From Pseudomonas tensinigenes (GTDB lineage Bacteria > Pseudomonadota > Gammaproteobacteria > Pseudomonadales > Pseudomonadaceae), in the NCBI RefSeq assembly GCF_014268445.2, contig NZ_CP077089.1, positions 2,659,501-2,723,500 of the forward strand: a DNA stretch of 64,000 bases, given 5' to 3'. The position numbers were made by a program, and so were the translations under genes. The notes beneath the pieces are model-generated. The model did no database searches and had not been told where the DNA came from. It was given only the letters and a program-made list of their open reading frames with translations. Shown here one piece after another: positions 24,293 through 33,244 of this stretch. The stretch's first letter is position 1; each line of letters opens with the position of its first letter.

Positions 24293-25366
24293 ATGGGAAA
24301 TACCGGAGGAAAGGGACTTTCATTGGCCAGGAGGCTTTATACATCGCGCATCCTCGGGTTGATTCTGGGGCTCGTGTGCGTGAGCGTGGCGATGTACTCG
24401 CTCGATCCGCCGCTGTGGGTCTGGGCACTGATGTTCTTCAACGGCCTGGTCTGGCCGCATCTGGCGTTTCAATGGGCGCGCCGCGCCCGGGTTCCTTACC
24501 ACGCTGAACACCGCAATCTGTTGATCGACGCCTTTTTCGGCGGCTTTTGGCTTGCCGCCATGCATTTCAATCCGCTGCCCACGGCCACGACCATTTCGAT
24601 GATGGCGATGAACAACGTCGCTATCGGTGGTTCACGCTTTCTATTGGCAGGCTCTGCGGCGCAGTTGCTCGGGGTCGGCGTCGGGCTGGTGGTCTTTGCC
24701 CCGGCATTCGTTCCGCAGACCTCGCCTGCGCAAATGTACGCCTGTTTCCCGTTACTGCTGCTGTACCCGTTGGCGCTGGGCTGGATCTGCTTTCGCCAGG
24801 CCTACACCCTCGGTCGGCATAAACGCGAATTGCTTGCCCTGAGCCGCACCGACAGCTTGACCGGGCTGCTTAACCACGGCGCCTGGAAGGATCAACTGGA
24901 GATCGCTTTTCAGCGCTGTAAACGGCAGAAACAGGGCGCGGCGATTGCGCTGATCGACATCGATCACTTCAAGGCAATCAACGACACTTACGGCCATGTT
25001 GCGGGCGACATCGTGTTGCGCCAGTTGAGCAAATTACTTAAACAAAACCTGCGGGCGACTGACGTTGCCGGGCGCTATGGCGGTGATGAGTTCTGTGTGA
25101 TTTTGCCGGATCTGCCGCTGTTCAACGCCGCGCAGGCGATGGAAGCGTTGCGTGAGCGCTTCGCGATTCTGGGTTATGAGCAGAACCCGGCGTTGAAGGT
25201 CAGTTTGAGCATTGGCTTGGCGGCGTACGACCCGGCGCATGCTGACGCGACGCGCTGGCTCAATGATGCCGATCAGGCGTTGTATGAAGCCAAGGCAGGC
25301 GGGCGTAATCGGGTGATCTGCAATTGTGATGGCAAGCCCCGGCGGACGTTGCTGGATTCGGTTTGA
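24293..25366 (+). CDS. Diguanylate cyclase with MASE2 membrane sensor
   Basis: A 357-residue protein from ATG 24293 (GAGG upstream; the GTG 21 bases earlier is less likely). Residues ~15-165 form a multi-helix membrane part resembling MASE2 (LYTSRILGLILGLVCVSVAM). The GGDEF domain carries LIDIDHFKAINDTYGH and RYGGDEFCVILP. An RATD inhibitory (I-site) motif lies five residues before GGDEF, so product inhibition is expected. It makes c-di-GMP at the inner membrane, as AdrA/DgcC do. No EAL domain is present. A REP pair follows. Confidence 0.9.
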   Translation: MGNTGGKGLSLARRLYTSRILGLILGLVCVSVAMYSLDPPLWVWALMFFNGLVWPHLAFQWARRARVPYHAEHRNLLIDAFFGGFWLAAMHFNPLPTATTISMMAMNNVAIGGSRFLLAGSAAQLLGVGVGLVVFAPAFVPQTSPAQMYACFPLLLLYPLALGWICFRQAYTLGRHKRELLALSRTDSLTGLLNHGAWKDQLEIAFQRCKRQKQGAAIALIDIDHFKAINDTYGHVAGDIVLRQLSKLLKQNLRATDVAGRYGGDEFCVILPDLPLFNAAQAMEALRERFAILGYEQNPALKVSLSIGLAAYDPAHADATRWLNDADQALYEAKAGGRNRVICNCDGKPRRTLLDSV

Positions 25367-25388
25367 TCCGCATCACCACAAATCCCTT

Positions 25389-25476
25389 GTGGGAGCGAGC
25401 CTGCTCGCGAAAGCGCTGGGTCAGCCAAGACTGATATCGCCTGACACGACGCCTTCGCGAGCAGGCTCGCTCCCAC
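25389..25476. repeat. REP pair, GTGGGAGCGAGCCTGCTCGCGAA family
   Basis: A 23-base arm (25389-25411) and its exact complement (25454-25476). It lies downstream of the cyclase gene and may serve as a transcript end. Further copies occur at 27679, 37723, 43997, 45835 and 62949. Confidence 0.85.
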
Positions 25477-25579
25477 AGGGTTTTGTGTTGTCGGTTAGAT
25501 CAGTGTCGCATTCGGTGTAGAGCCTCGCGCCGATGTCGGGTACGGTTAAATCCCCCCGACGCGAAACAAGGATCGCTTC

Positions 25580-26818
25580 ATGACGTTCTCATTTTCTCGC
25601 TCCCTGCTGGCCGCCAGCCTCGGCCTGTCTCTCGCTTTCTCGGCTGCCCACGCCTTCGCCGAACCGCACAAACAAGTGCTCGCCGATGCCGAGCAATACC
25701 AGCCAGAAGCGCTGAAATTGCTCGAGCGGCTGGTCAATATCGACTCCGGTTCCGGCTATGAACCGGGCCTCAAGCAAGTCAGCGACATCGCTATCGATGA
25801 GCTGAAAAAACTCGGCGCCACCATCGAATTGGTGCCGAACACGCCGGAAAAATCCAACCATGTACTGGCGACGCTGAAAGGCACCGGCAAGGCGAAAATC
25901 CTGCTGATGGCGCACATGGACACGGTATTCAAGGAAGGTTCGGCGGCCGAGCGGCCGTTCCATATCAAGGACGGCCGTGCTTACGGGCCGGGGGTGATGG
26001 ATGACAAGGGCGGCATCGTCGCCGGGATCTATGCGCTGAAAATCCTGAAAAACCTCGACTTCAAGGACTACGCGCAAATCACCTTCCTGCTCGACGCCAG
26101 TGAAGAAACCGGCTCGGACGTCGCCACCGACCTGATCAAGAAAACCGCCAAACAGCACGACGTGACCCTCAACCTTGAGCCGGGCCGCCCGGCCGATGGC
26201 CTGGTGGTGTGGCGCAAGGGCAGCGCGACGGCGCTGGTCGAGGTTAAGGGCAAAGCCGCGCACGCCGGTGTCGCGCCGGAACTGGGGCGCAATGCCGCAA
26301 TGGAAGCGGCGCACCAGATTCTTCAGTTGGGCAAACTTGGCGATGAGGCGAAGAAAACCACCATCAACTTCACCGTGCTCAAGGCCGGCGATCGCACCAA
26401 CGTGATTCCCGATCAAGCCACGGCCAAGGCTGACGTGCGCGCAGCGGTGCCGGAGGAGTTCGACCGGATCGAGAAGGATCTGGCGCGGGTGTCGCAGGAC
26501 AAATTGATTCCTGAAACCGAAGTGAAGACTTCATTGCAACGCGGCTTGCCACCGATGCCGCAGACTCCCGAGTCGGATCGTCTAATGGCCATGGCTCAGG
26601 GGATTTACGGCGAGATTGGCCGCAAGTTGACGGAGGAGGGCAGTGGCGGTGCGGCGGATGCGAGTTTGTCGGCCGGGGTTGGCACGCCGACGCTGGATGG
26701 TTTCGGGATTGTTGGCGGCAATATTCATACGCCGGAGGAATACGCCGAAGTGGCGAGTGTGGCGCCGCGGATTTATCTGTTGTCGCGGATGATTATGGAG
26801 TTGGCCAAGCCGCGGTGA
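25580..26818 (+). CDS. Secreted M20 glutamate carboxypeptidase (carboxypeptidase G2-like)
   Basis: A 412-residue protein with a signal peptide (MTFSFSRSLLAASLGLSLAF...AHA-FA). M20 zinc ligands are visible as LLMAHMDTVF (His and first Asp), GPGVMDDKGGIVAG (bridging Asp) and LLDASEETGS (catalytic Glu pair). The dimerisation insert contains KGKAAHAGVAPELGRNA. Close family members cleave C-terminal glutamate from folates such as methotrexate and from dipeptides in the periplasm. The gene appears monocistronic, between REP clusters. Confidence 0.88.
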   Translation: MTFSFSRSLLAASLGLSLAFSAAHAFAEPHKQVLADAEQYQPEALKLLERLVNIDSGSGYEPGLKQVSDIAIDELKKLGATIELVPNTPEKSNHVLATLKGTGKAKILLMAHMDTVFKEGSAAERPFHIKDGRAYGPGVMDDKGGIVAGIYALKILKNLDFKDYAQITFLLDASEETGSDVATDLIKKTAKQHDVTLNLEPGRPADGLVVWRKGSATALVEVKGKAAHAGVAPELGRNAAMEAAHQILQLGKLGDEAKKTTINFTVLKAGDRTNVIPDQATAKADVRAAVPEEFDRIEKDLARVSQDKLIPETEVKTSLQRGLPPMPQTPESDRLMAMAQGIYGEIGRKLTEEGSGGAADASLSAGVGTPTLDGFGIVGGNIHTPEEYAEVASVAPRIYLLSRMIMELAKPR

Positions 26819-26864
26819 GTGGGTTTGTGGTGTGACTGATACGGGTGGGGTGTCAGGTGCATTT

Positions 26865-27185
26865 GCCCTCACCCTAACCCTCTCCCGGAGGGAGAGGGGA
26901 CTGACCGTGTTGTTTGTGATGAATACGGCGACCTGAAAGATTAGCTTTGAATTCAAAATCGGATTCAGCGCGGTGTCACAAGTCGGCGTAACTCCCAAGC
27001 ATCCCCCAATCAGTTCCCTCTCCCGAGGGAGAGGACTGACCGTGTTGTTTGTGATTAACACGGCGACCTGAAAGATTAACTTTGAATTCAAAATCGGATT
27101 CAGCGCGGTATCACAAGTCGGCGTAGCTCCCGAGCATCCCCCAATCAGTTCCCTCTCCCTTTGGGAGAGGGCTAGGGTGAGGGGC
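26865..27185. repeat. CCCTCTCCC palindromes with a 135-bp tandem duplication
   Basis: Three CCCTCTCCC-n-GGGAGAGGG dyads occur in 320 bp. Between them a 135-base unit beginning GACTGACCGTGTTG occurs twice in tandem (from 26899 and from 27034) with only a few differences. The CCCTCACCCTAACCCTCTCC / GGGCTAGGGTGAGGG ends are a common Pseudomonas repeat type, also present at 41680-41838. No gene lies here. Confidence 0.85.
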
Positions 27186-27189
27186 TTTT

Positions 27190-27351
27190 GTGGGAAAAGT
27201 GGAAGTCGAGGACAGCGTACAAAAAATACCGAAAATTCTGACAGAAGCTCTTGTTGTGGCCGTTGAGCGCGGCTCTTATAGTCTCGGTTCGCAGAAAATC
27301 TGCGACGATCTTGGCCGGTCGAATACAGCACCTGACCCCTATTTGGAGTGA
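27190..27351 (+). CDS. Possible small protein (53 codons) before the DUF3077 gene
   Basis: A GTG-initiated frame reads VGKVEVEDSVQKIPKILTEA, then ALVVAVERGSYSLGSQKICD and ends DPYLE-stop, six bases before the next ATG. The composition looks protein-like and the spacing suggests translational coupling. There is no convincing ribosome site and I know no family, so this could equally be a leader region. Confidence 0.3.
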   Translation: MGKVEVEDSVQKIPKILTEALVVAVERGSYSLGSQKICDDLGRSNTAPDPYLE

Positions 27352-27356
27352 ACTCT

Positions 27357-27659
27357 ATGACCGACCAAGTAATGCCCCGCTTCCTCCCCATCGACACCTA
27401 CGACGCCGAATCCCCGGTGCTCTTCCTCAATACCCACTTAGAACTCAGCGACATGGCCGCCTGTGCGATGCACCGGTTTGTGGTTGTGCGCGATCTGGCC
27501 GACACCTTTGCCAGTCTTAATCTCAAGGGCATTTCCGATTGTGATCTGACGCGGGTGACCAGTGCGGTGCATCTGTTGATGCGCGAGGGCTGTGCGATTC
27601 TGAATGTGATTCAGGCGCGGGCGGTGCAGCGGGAGGAGGCTTACAAGACGCCGGTGTAG
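27357..27659 (+). CDS. DUF3077-type small protein
   Basis: A 100-residue protein from ATG 27357, with GGAG nine bases upstream. Residues PVLFLNTHLELSDMAACAMH and DLADTFASLNLKGISDCD resemble the short DUF3077 proteins common in Pseudomonas, whose function is unknown. There is no signal or membrane segment, so it is cytosolic. It stands alone between two repeat clusters. Confidence 0.6.
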   Translation: MTDQVMPRFLPIDTYDAESPVLFLNTHLELSDMAACAMHRFVVVRDLADTFASLNLKGISDCDLTRVTSAVHLLMREGCAILNVIQARAVQREEAYKTPV

Positions 27660-27678
27660 CGGTGTAGCGGCGGACGCC

Positions 27679-27771
27679 TTCGCGAGCAGGCTCGCTCCCA
27701 CATTTGATCGGTGTCGAACACGAATGTTGTGTTCAACCAAGATCCACTGTGGGAGCGAGCCTGCTCGCGAA
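27679..27771. repeat. REP pair, GAGCCTGCTCGCGAA family
   Basis: Complementary 23-base arms at 27679-27701 and 27749-27771, between convergent genes, where they may act as a shared terminator. Confidence 0.85.
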
Positions 27772-27792
27772 AGGGCCGGTGAAGCGTGTGCA

Positions 27793-28662
27793 TCACTCCT
27801 TGACGCTCATGTATTCCTTGGCCCAGAGAATGTATTCCTCCGGCTGGGTATAGGTGTGCGTCAACTCAGTAGCGCTCAGATCGGACGCCTGGGTAAAGAT
27901 CTGCCGCTGTTCACGCAGGCTGTCGTACGTCGCTTTGATCGCCGCAAAGTAAGCGCCATGGCCATCGATGGTCACGCGCACACCGAGTTCGGCCAGACGC
28001 TTGTCGTCGCGCAGCGCCGGGTTGCCGTAGGTCACCAGCATCAGCGGTACGGTCAGGTGTTCGGCGATTTGCTCAAGCTGATCGAAATCCTGAATGCCGA
28101 CCATGCAGATGCCGTCAGCCCCGGCCGCCTGATATTGGCGGGTACGGCTGATGATTTCCTGATTCGGCAGAATGCCGGCGTTGGTACGGGCGATGATCGC
28201 CATTTCCGTATCAACCCGGGCTTCCAGCGCCGCGCGGATCTTGCCGACGCCTTCGGCCACGGTGATCAGGTCGGTGGATTTGCGGCCGAATTGTGCCGGC
28301 AGCAAGGTGTCTTCGATGGTCAGGGCGGCGACGCCGGCGCGTTCCAGTTCGACGATGGTGCGCATCACGTTGAGGGCGTTGCCGTAGCCGTGGTCGGCGT
28401 CGGCGATCACCGGCAATTGGGCGACGCGGCCGATGCGGGTGGCCTGTTCGGCGAACTCGCTGAGGGTGATCAGGGCAAAGTCCGGGGCACCGAGTACCTG
28501 CAAAGAGGCCACGGAACCGCCGAGGATCCCCACTTCAAAACCCAGGTCAGCGGCAATCCGCGCGGACATCGGATCGAACACCGAAGCCGTGTGGTAGCAG
28601 GTGTCGGAAGCCAGCAGTTGACGGAAGTTACGGCGCAAATCTTGATGGGAAAGCCTGGTCAT
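27793..28662 (-). CDS. Oxaloacetate decarboxylase (isocitrate lyase/PEP mutase superfamily)
   Basis: A 289-residue enzyme, started at ATG 28662 (GGTGGAA upstream). The open frame extends further but without support. [40 protein letters not shown] (Mg-binding Asp residues) and [13 protein letters not shown] are superfamily motifs. The sequence matches the Pseudomonas oxaloacetate decarboxylase subgroup typified by PA4872. It would convert oxaloacetate to pyruvate and CO2 in the cytosol. A dedicated methylisocitrate-lyase-type role is less likely, because the KKCGH loop is missing. Confidence 0.82.
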   Translation of the reverse strand: MTRLSHQDLRRNFRQLLASDTCYHTASVFDPMSARIAADLGFEVGILGGSVASLQVLGAPDFALITLSEFAEQATRIGRVAQLPVIADADHGYGNALNVMRTIVELERAGVAALTIEDTLLPAQFGRKSTDLITVAEGVGKIRAALEARVDTEMAIIARTNAGILPNQEIISRTRQYQAAGADGICMVGIQDFDQLEQIAEHLTVPLMLVTYGNPALRDDKRLAELGVRVTIDGHGAYFAAIKATYDSLREQRQIFTQASDLSATELTHTYTQPEEYILWAKEYMSVKE

Positions 28663-28829
28663 ACGAGTTCCACCAATACAAAGGAATGGAAAGGCTTGAA
28701 CAAAGGTGTCAACGCCGAAGAATGAAAAGGCTATCACGCGAATGGGTCAATGATCATGACGAATTTGCAAGGGACAGGTTGTCGCGGACGCTTTTGCTGA
28801 AAGGATTTACCTTTTTGCGGTGATGACCG

Positions 28830-29864
28830 TCAGGCCGCCACCGCCTGTTGCTGTTGATTGGGCAGCATTGCCGCGCGCACCGAATTGCCCGGTTGCAGTT
28901 GCAGGCGCTTGGCGGTGAGGCGGTCGATCACCAGGCTGCTGCCGACCCGACGGGCGCGGGCGACGGTGATGCGGCAGTTTTCCAGACGGCGGTTGTGAAT
29001 CAGCCACAGCGGTGCCTGTTCATCCGGGCTGCCGAGGCTCAGGGTCAGCTCAACGCTCTCGCGCACGGTGCGGATCGAGCGCACCGGCGCTTCTATCACC
29101 GGGCCGCCGTCAAAGATGTCGATGTAGCCTTTGTGGGTAAAACCTTCGGCCTGAAGGATTTTCAGCGCCGGCTCGGTATTCGGGTGTGCCTGGCCGATCG
29201 CCGCTTGGGCCTGTTCGGTGAGCATGCAGGTGTACAACGGCTGGCGCGGCATCAGTTCGGCGATGAACGATTTGTTGCCAAGGCCTGACAAGTGATCGGC
29301 ATGGCTGAAGTCCATTTGAAAGAAATGCCGGCCCAGACTGTCCCAGAACGGCGAACAACCGTGTTCATCGGCACTGCCGCGCAGTTCGGCAATCATCTTC
29401 TCACCGAACAGATGCGGGAACTCGGCAACGAACAGCAAACGCCCCAGTGACAGCAGGCGACCGTTGCTGCCGTGGCGCTGGTCATGGCCAAGAAACAGCG
29501 AGCACAGCTCCGATTGGCCGGTCAGTTCGTTGTTGAGAAACAGCGTCGGTATCTGCCGCTGAATACCCAGATCCGGCGCCGAACTCACCGTTAACCCGAG
29601 CCGATAGTTGTACCAGGGCTCGCGCAGGCCGACCGCCCCGGCCAGTGCGCTGACGCCGACCACGCGCATGTCGTCGTCTTCGAGCACAAACAGATAGTCC
29701 GCGTCGGCCCGCTCCACCTGCTCGGCAAACGCCCGTTGCGCCCAGCGGACCCGGTGGGACAGGCGATCTTCGTTGGCCGGCAGGGTGGTGAACCCCGGGC
29801 CGGCCTGTTGCACCAGCGCCATCAAGGCTGGCAGGTCGCTGACTTTGACCGGGCGGACAATCAT
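28830..29864 (-). CDS. aruG: Arginine N-succinyltransferase, beta-type subunit (AruG/AstA)
   Basis: A 344-residue protein from ATG 29864, preceded by AAGGAG. It matches the AstA family throughout: MIVRPVKVSDLPALMALVQQ, YRLGLTVSSAPDLGIQRQIP, LFLGHDQRHGSNGRLLSLGR, SPFWDSLGRHFFQMDFSHAD, GYIDIFDGGPVIEAPVRSIR. In Pseudomonas the AruF/AruG pair succinylates arginine or ornithine with succinyl-CoA. Normally they sit inside aruCFGDBE. Here only F and G are present, after an amino-acid permease gene, so a paralogous or specialised substrate is possible. Confidence 0.85.
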   Translation of the reverse strand: MIVRPVKVSDLPALMALVQQAGPGFTTLPANEDRLSHRVRWAQRAFAEQVERADADYLFVLEDDDMRVVGVSALAGAVGLREPWYNYRLGLTVSSAPDLGIQRQIPTLFLNNELTGQSELCSLFLGHDQRHGSNGRLLSLGRLLFVAEFPHLFGEKMIAELRGSADEHGCSPFWDSLGRHFFQMDFSHADHLSGLGNKSFIAELMPRQPLYTCMLTEQAQAAIGQAHPNTEPALKILQAEGFTHKGYIDIFDGGPVIEAPVRSIRTVRESVELTLSLGSPDEQAPLWLIHNRRLENCRITVARARRVGSSLVIDRLTAKRLQLQPGNSVRAAMLPNQQQQAVAA

Positions 29865-29925
29865 GCTGTAACTCCTTTTGCGCGCCTGTTCGGGCACTGT
29901 CGTTGACTGCGCAACCGCGCGGGTT

Positions 29926-30942
29926 TCACAGGGCAATCAGCCGAATCGGGCTGCCATCGGTCACGTTCAGCGCCGCACACATTGCAGGGGTGAGGGACAG
30001 CGGTTGATCGGGTTGGAAATCGAGTTCGGCCATGATCGCCCGGAAGCCGTGCAGCGCGTCATTGCTCAGCAGGTAACGGCCACGGGCATCGATCTGTGGT
30101 CGTTGCTGCACCGATGCCGTCTGGCTGCGGGCAATCGAACGGATATTCGAGGTACGCGCATACAGGGTCGGGCCAGCGTCGAACAGGTCGATGTAGCTGT
30201 TGGTTTCGAAGCCTTCACGCTCAAGGATGTCGAACGCTTCCTGACCGTCCGGGTGGATGCGACCGATACAGTCTTGCGCCGCTTGCGGCAGCATCGGCAC
30301 GTAAATCGGGTATTGCGGCATCAGTTCGGCGAGAAAGGTGCGGCTTTGCAACCCGCACAGGCGTTCGGCCTCCGCGTAGGGCAGGTCGAAGAAATGTTTG
30401 CCCAGCGCATCCCAGAACGGTGAATTGCCGGCCTCGTCGCTGTAGCCGACGATTTCGGTAATCACCGCCTCGGCAAAGCGCGGCGCATGGGCGGCGATGA
30501 ACAACAGGCGCGCCCGTGACAGCAACTCGGAGAACGGCGTGCGCACCAGCGCGGCGTCGATATGAAAGCCGCGCAGCAGCGTGTGATCGTTGAGGTCGTG
30601 GCACAGCGACAGCGCCGGCACGCCGTGTTCAATGTTCAGCTCGCGGGACGCACTGGTGAAATGGCGATTACGCAGGCTGTAGAACGGCTCGTCGAAACCC
30701 GCTGTGGCGAGAATTTCCGAGCAGCCAACCAGACGCTGTTCGTCGAGGTCTTCCAGCACGAAGAAGTAGTTCTCCGGGCCGTTAGCCTCTGCCGCGCTGG
30801 CGAACGAAGCGCAGGAACCGGTGATTTTCGCGCGCAGGCGCTCTCTGTCGTCCGGCAGGGAGGTCACGCCCACCAGACTGTCGCGGGCCAATTGTTGGAG
30901 CTGGGGCAGGTCAGTCTGCTCGACTGGGCGTAAGACCAGCAT
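29926..30942 (-). CDS. aruF: Arginine/ornithine N-succinyltransferase, alpha-type subunit (AruF)
   Basis: A 338-residue AstA-family protein homologous to its downstream neighbour (NRHFTSASRELNIEHGVPAL, LSRARLLFIAAHAPRFAEAV, NSPFWDALGKHFFDLPYAEA, YIDLFDAGPTLYARTSNIRS). It would form the heteromer with AruG. The gene starts about 120 bases after the permease gene, across a hairpin that may attenuate transcription. The usual companions aruC, aruD, aruB and aruE are absent from the window. Confidence 0.85.
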   Translation of the reverse strand: MLVLRPVEQTDLPQLQQLARDSLVGVTSLPDDRERLRAKITGSCASFASAAEANGPENYFFVLEDLDEQRLVGCSEILATAGFDEPFYSLRNRHFTSASRELNIEHGVPALSLCHDLNDHTLLRGFHIDAALVRTPFSELLSRARLLFIAAHAPRFAEAVITEIVGYSDEAGNSPFWDALGKHFFDLPYAEAERLCGLQSRTFLAELMPQYPIYVPMLPQAAQDCIGRIHPDGQEAFDILEREGFETNSYIDLFDAGPTLYARTSNIRSIARSQTASVQQRPQIDARGRYLLSNDALHGFRAIMAELDFQPDQPLSLTPAMCAALNVTDGSPIRLIAL

Positions 30943-30962
30943 GGATGTACTCCTGTATCAAA

Positions 30963-30986
30963 AGGTTCGGCAAAGTCGCCGAACCT
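30963..30986 (-). terminator. Hairpin between permease and aruF (attenuator-like)
   Basis: AGGTTCGGC and GCCGAACCT form a 9-bp stem with a 6-base loop. On the - strand it is followed by TTTTGAT. It could partially terminate transcripts after the permease gene and reduce expression of aruFG. Confidence 0.45.
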
Positions 30987-31060
30987 GACTATCACTGTCG
31001 GTTTCCACGCGATAAATCGGCGGTCGCCTGATTTGTTGTCAGACGCCGCTCTTTTTCTTG

Positions 31061-32410
31061 TCAGCCGTTGCTCGGGTCAGGCAGTGCGGTGCTGGCGCCG
31101 AGTTTGTTGAGGAAGAACAGGTACACCAGACCCAGAGCAATCCAGATCAGACCGAGTTTCTGCGCATCGACGCCCATGTTGTACATGATGGCCGCGACGA
31201 TGATGAAGCCGACCACCGGGCAGATCAGGTGACGCACGACCTGACCGGACTTTTGCCGACGCCAGTAGTAGTTGATCACTGTCAGGTGCAGCAGCATGAA
31301 ACCGCTGAGTGCGCCGAAGTTGACCAGCGAGGTCAGGGTGTCGACCGAGTTGATGAACAGGTAGCAGATCACCAGCGACAGCACCGCCACCAGATAAATG
31401 CTCAGGTACGGCGTGTTGTGTTTCGGGTGAACCTTGGCCAGCACTTTTGGCAGTTTGCCGTCGCGCGCCATGCCGAACAGCAAGCGCGAAACCGCGGCTT
31501 GCGAGGTGATGGCCACGGCCACGCCCCAGGCCAGCGCCGTCGCGACAGCGGTCAGGGTCGCCAGCCAGCTGCCGGCGGCGATTTCGGCGATTTCATAGAA
31601 CGCGGTGTCGGCGGATTTGAAGCCCATGCCTGCCGCCAGGTCGGTAGCAATCCAGGTTTGCGCAACGAAGATCACGCCCATCACTACCAGAGTGATCAAC
31701 GCCGCTTTGCCGACGCTCTTGCCCGGATCACCCTTGATTTCTTCAGCGAGCGTCGAGATCGCATCGAAGCCGAGGAACGACAGCACCGCAATCGATACCG
31801 CTTGCATCAGCAGGGCGAAGTTGAAGGTTTCCGCGTGATACAGCGGCGCCAGGGTCAGCTCGCCGTTACCGCCACCGTTGTGCAGGGCATTCCAGGCGTA
31901 GAACAGGAAGATGCCGAGTACCACCAGTTGCGCCAGCAGGAAGATGATGTTCATCCGTGCGGTGAAGGTGATGCCGCGCAGGTTGACGAAGGTCGCGCTG
32001 ACCAGAAACGCCAGAATGAAGCCGACTTTCGGAATGTCCGGGTACAAATGGTTGAGCGCCATCGCCGCGTAGACGTAGAGCAGCGGCGGGATCAGCAGGT
32101 AATCGAGGAGCATCAGCCAACCGGCGATGAAGCCGACGTGTTGATTGAGGCCGCGTTGCGCGTAGGAATACACCGAGCCGGCAATCGGAAACGCCTTGGC
32201 CATGCTGCCGTAACTCAGCGCGGTGAACAGCATCGCCACCATGCCGATGATGTACGCCAGCGGCACCATCCCCGGGGCCTCGGCGTTAACGTAGCCATAC
32301 ACACCGAACGGGGCGATGGGGATCATGAAGATCATCCCGTACACCACCAGGTCGGTCAGCGTCAGGCTACGTTTCAACTCTTGCTTGTAGCCGAATTCTT
32401 CAATTTCCAT
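31061..32410 (-). CDS. APC-superfamily amino acid/polyamine permease
   Basis: A 449-residue inner-membrane transporter with about 12 helices, from ATG 32410 (AAGGAG nine bases before). LTLTDLVVYGMIFMIPIAPF is the unwound first helix of APC carriers. GFDAISTLAEEIKGDPGKSV is the conserved E-rich segment after helix 6, as in PuuP-like putrescine or amino-acid importers. Its place in a leftward cluster with ligase, amidohydrolase and succinyltransferase genes suggests that it imports the nitrogen compound those enzymes degrade. Confidence 0.87.
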   Translation of the reverse strand: MEIEEFGYKQELKRSLTLTDLVVYGMIFMIPIAPFGVYGYVNAEAPGMVPLAYIIGMVAMLFTALSYGSMAKAFPIAGSVYSYAQRGLNQHVGFIAGWLMLLDYLLIPPLLYVYAAMALNHLYPDIPKVGFILAFLVSATFVNLRGITFTARMNIIFLLAQLVVLGIFLFYAWNALHNGGGNGELTLAPLYHAETFNFALLMQAVSIAVLSFLGFDAISTLAEEIKGDPGKSVGKAALITLVVMGVIFVAQTWIATDLAAGMGFKSADTAFYEIAEIAAGSWLATLTAVATALAWGVAVAITSQAAVSRLLFGMARDGKLPKVLAKVHPKHNTPYLSIYLVAVLSLVICYLFINSVDTLTSLVNFGALSGFMLLHLTVINYYWRRQKSGQVVRHLICPVVGFIIVAAIMYNMGVDAQKLGLIWIALGLVYLFFLNKLGASTALPDPSNG

Positions 32411-32491
32411 GAAGCGCAACTCCTTGTCAGCCAGTCGATCGTTTTAGTTGTTATCGGTCCATCGTTTACAGCGTCAGCAGTCTTTCATTCA

Positions 32492-33244
32492 CTACAGCAA
32501 TGGCGCGAGGTATCCGGCCCAGCGTGATACGGCTTCGGGGCTGCGCAGCAAGTCATTGCGTACCTCGATCAGCACCGAGTCGAGGCCACGGGCATCGCCG
32601 TGCACCGGCACGGTCATGTCGCCCAGCGGATCGATCCTGTACGGCTGATTGCCGGCCACTTTCAGCGGATGCTCGCCGAGACCGTCGAGCAGGCGTTGCG
32701 CGTAAGCCTTGGCCTGACCGAACAGCACGCCGGCTTCCAGCGGTCGCGGCTGGCCGTAATACACCGGAGTGAAACTGTGAATCCCCACCACACGAACGGC
32801 TTGGCCCTGAGCAACACGCTCGTCGATCAAGGTTTGCAAGCGCGCGTGAAACGGTTTGAACAAGGTCTGGCGGCGGTATTCGCGGGTGGCTTCGTCCAGT
32901 TCACGGTTGCCCGGCACCTGATAGATTTCGCTCTGCGCCGGAATGCTGTCCGGGGCGTGGCGGGGCCGGTTCAGGTCGATCAGCAGGCGCGAATAATTGG
33001 CGCTCAACAGGGTTGCGCCGAGCCTCTCCGATAGCTGTTCAGCCAGTTGCAACGCGCCAATGTCCCAGGCGATGTGTTCAGCGGCGGCGGCAGCGTCCAG
33101 GCCCAGATTGTTCAGGGCCTCGGGGATGTAGCGGCTGGCGTGTTCGCACACCAGAATCAACGGGTGCGTCGAGTCGGCGCGGCTCAGGTTGTAGGCCGGT
33201 CGGGTGTACAACCCCAACTCGGTGGATTCAGTACAGGCGTGCAT
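32492..33244 (-). CDS. N-formylglutamate amidohydrolase-like enzyme
   Basis: About 250 residues. PLILVCEHASRYIPEALNNL holds the first metal-binding Glu-His. AWDIGALQLAEQL, YSRLLIDLNRPRHAPDSIPA and VVGIHSFTPVYYG are FGase-family motifs. These enzymes hydrolyse N-formyl- or related N-acyl amino acids with a metal centre. ATG 33244 and GTG 33253 are both possible starts. Either overlaps the end of the ligase gene, indicating translational coupling. No hut genes are nearby, so the substrate need not be N-formylglutamate. Confidence 0.78.
   Translation of the reverse strand: MHACTESTELGLYTRPAYNLSRADSTHPLILVCEHASRYIPEALNNLGLDAAAAAEHIAWDIGALQLAEQLSERLGATLLSANYSRLLIDLNRPRHAPDSIPAQSEIYQVPGNRELDEATREYRRQTLFKPFHARLQTLIDERVAQGQAVRVVGIHSFTPVYYGQPRPLEAGVLFGQAKAYAQRLLDGLGEHPLKVAGNQPYRIDPLGDMTVPVHGDARGLDSVLIEVRNDLLRSPEAVSRWAGYLAPLL

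Noticed and set aside
31058..32527. A 489-codon + strand open frame opposite the permease gene
   Set aside because: It is very rich in His, Gln and Arg, as expected for the complement of a hydrophobic membrane protein gene.
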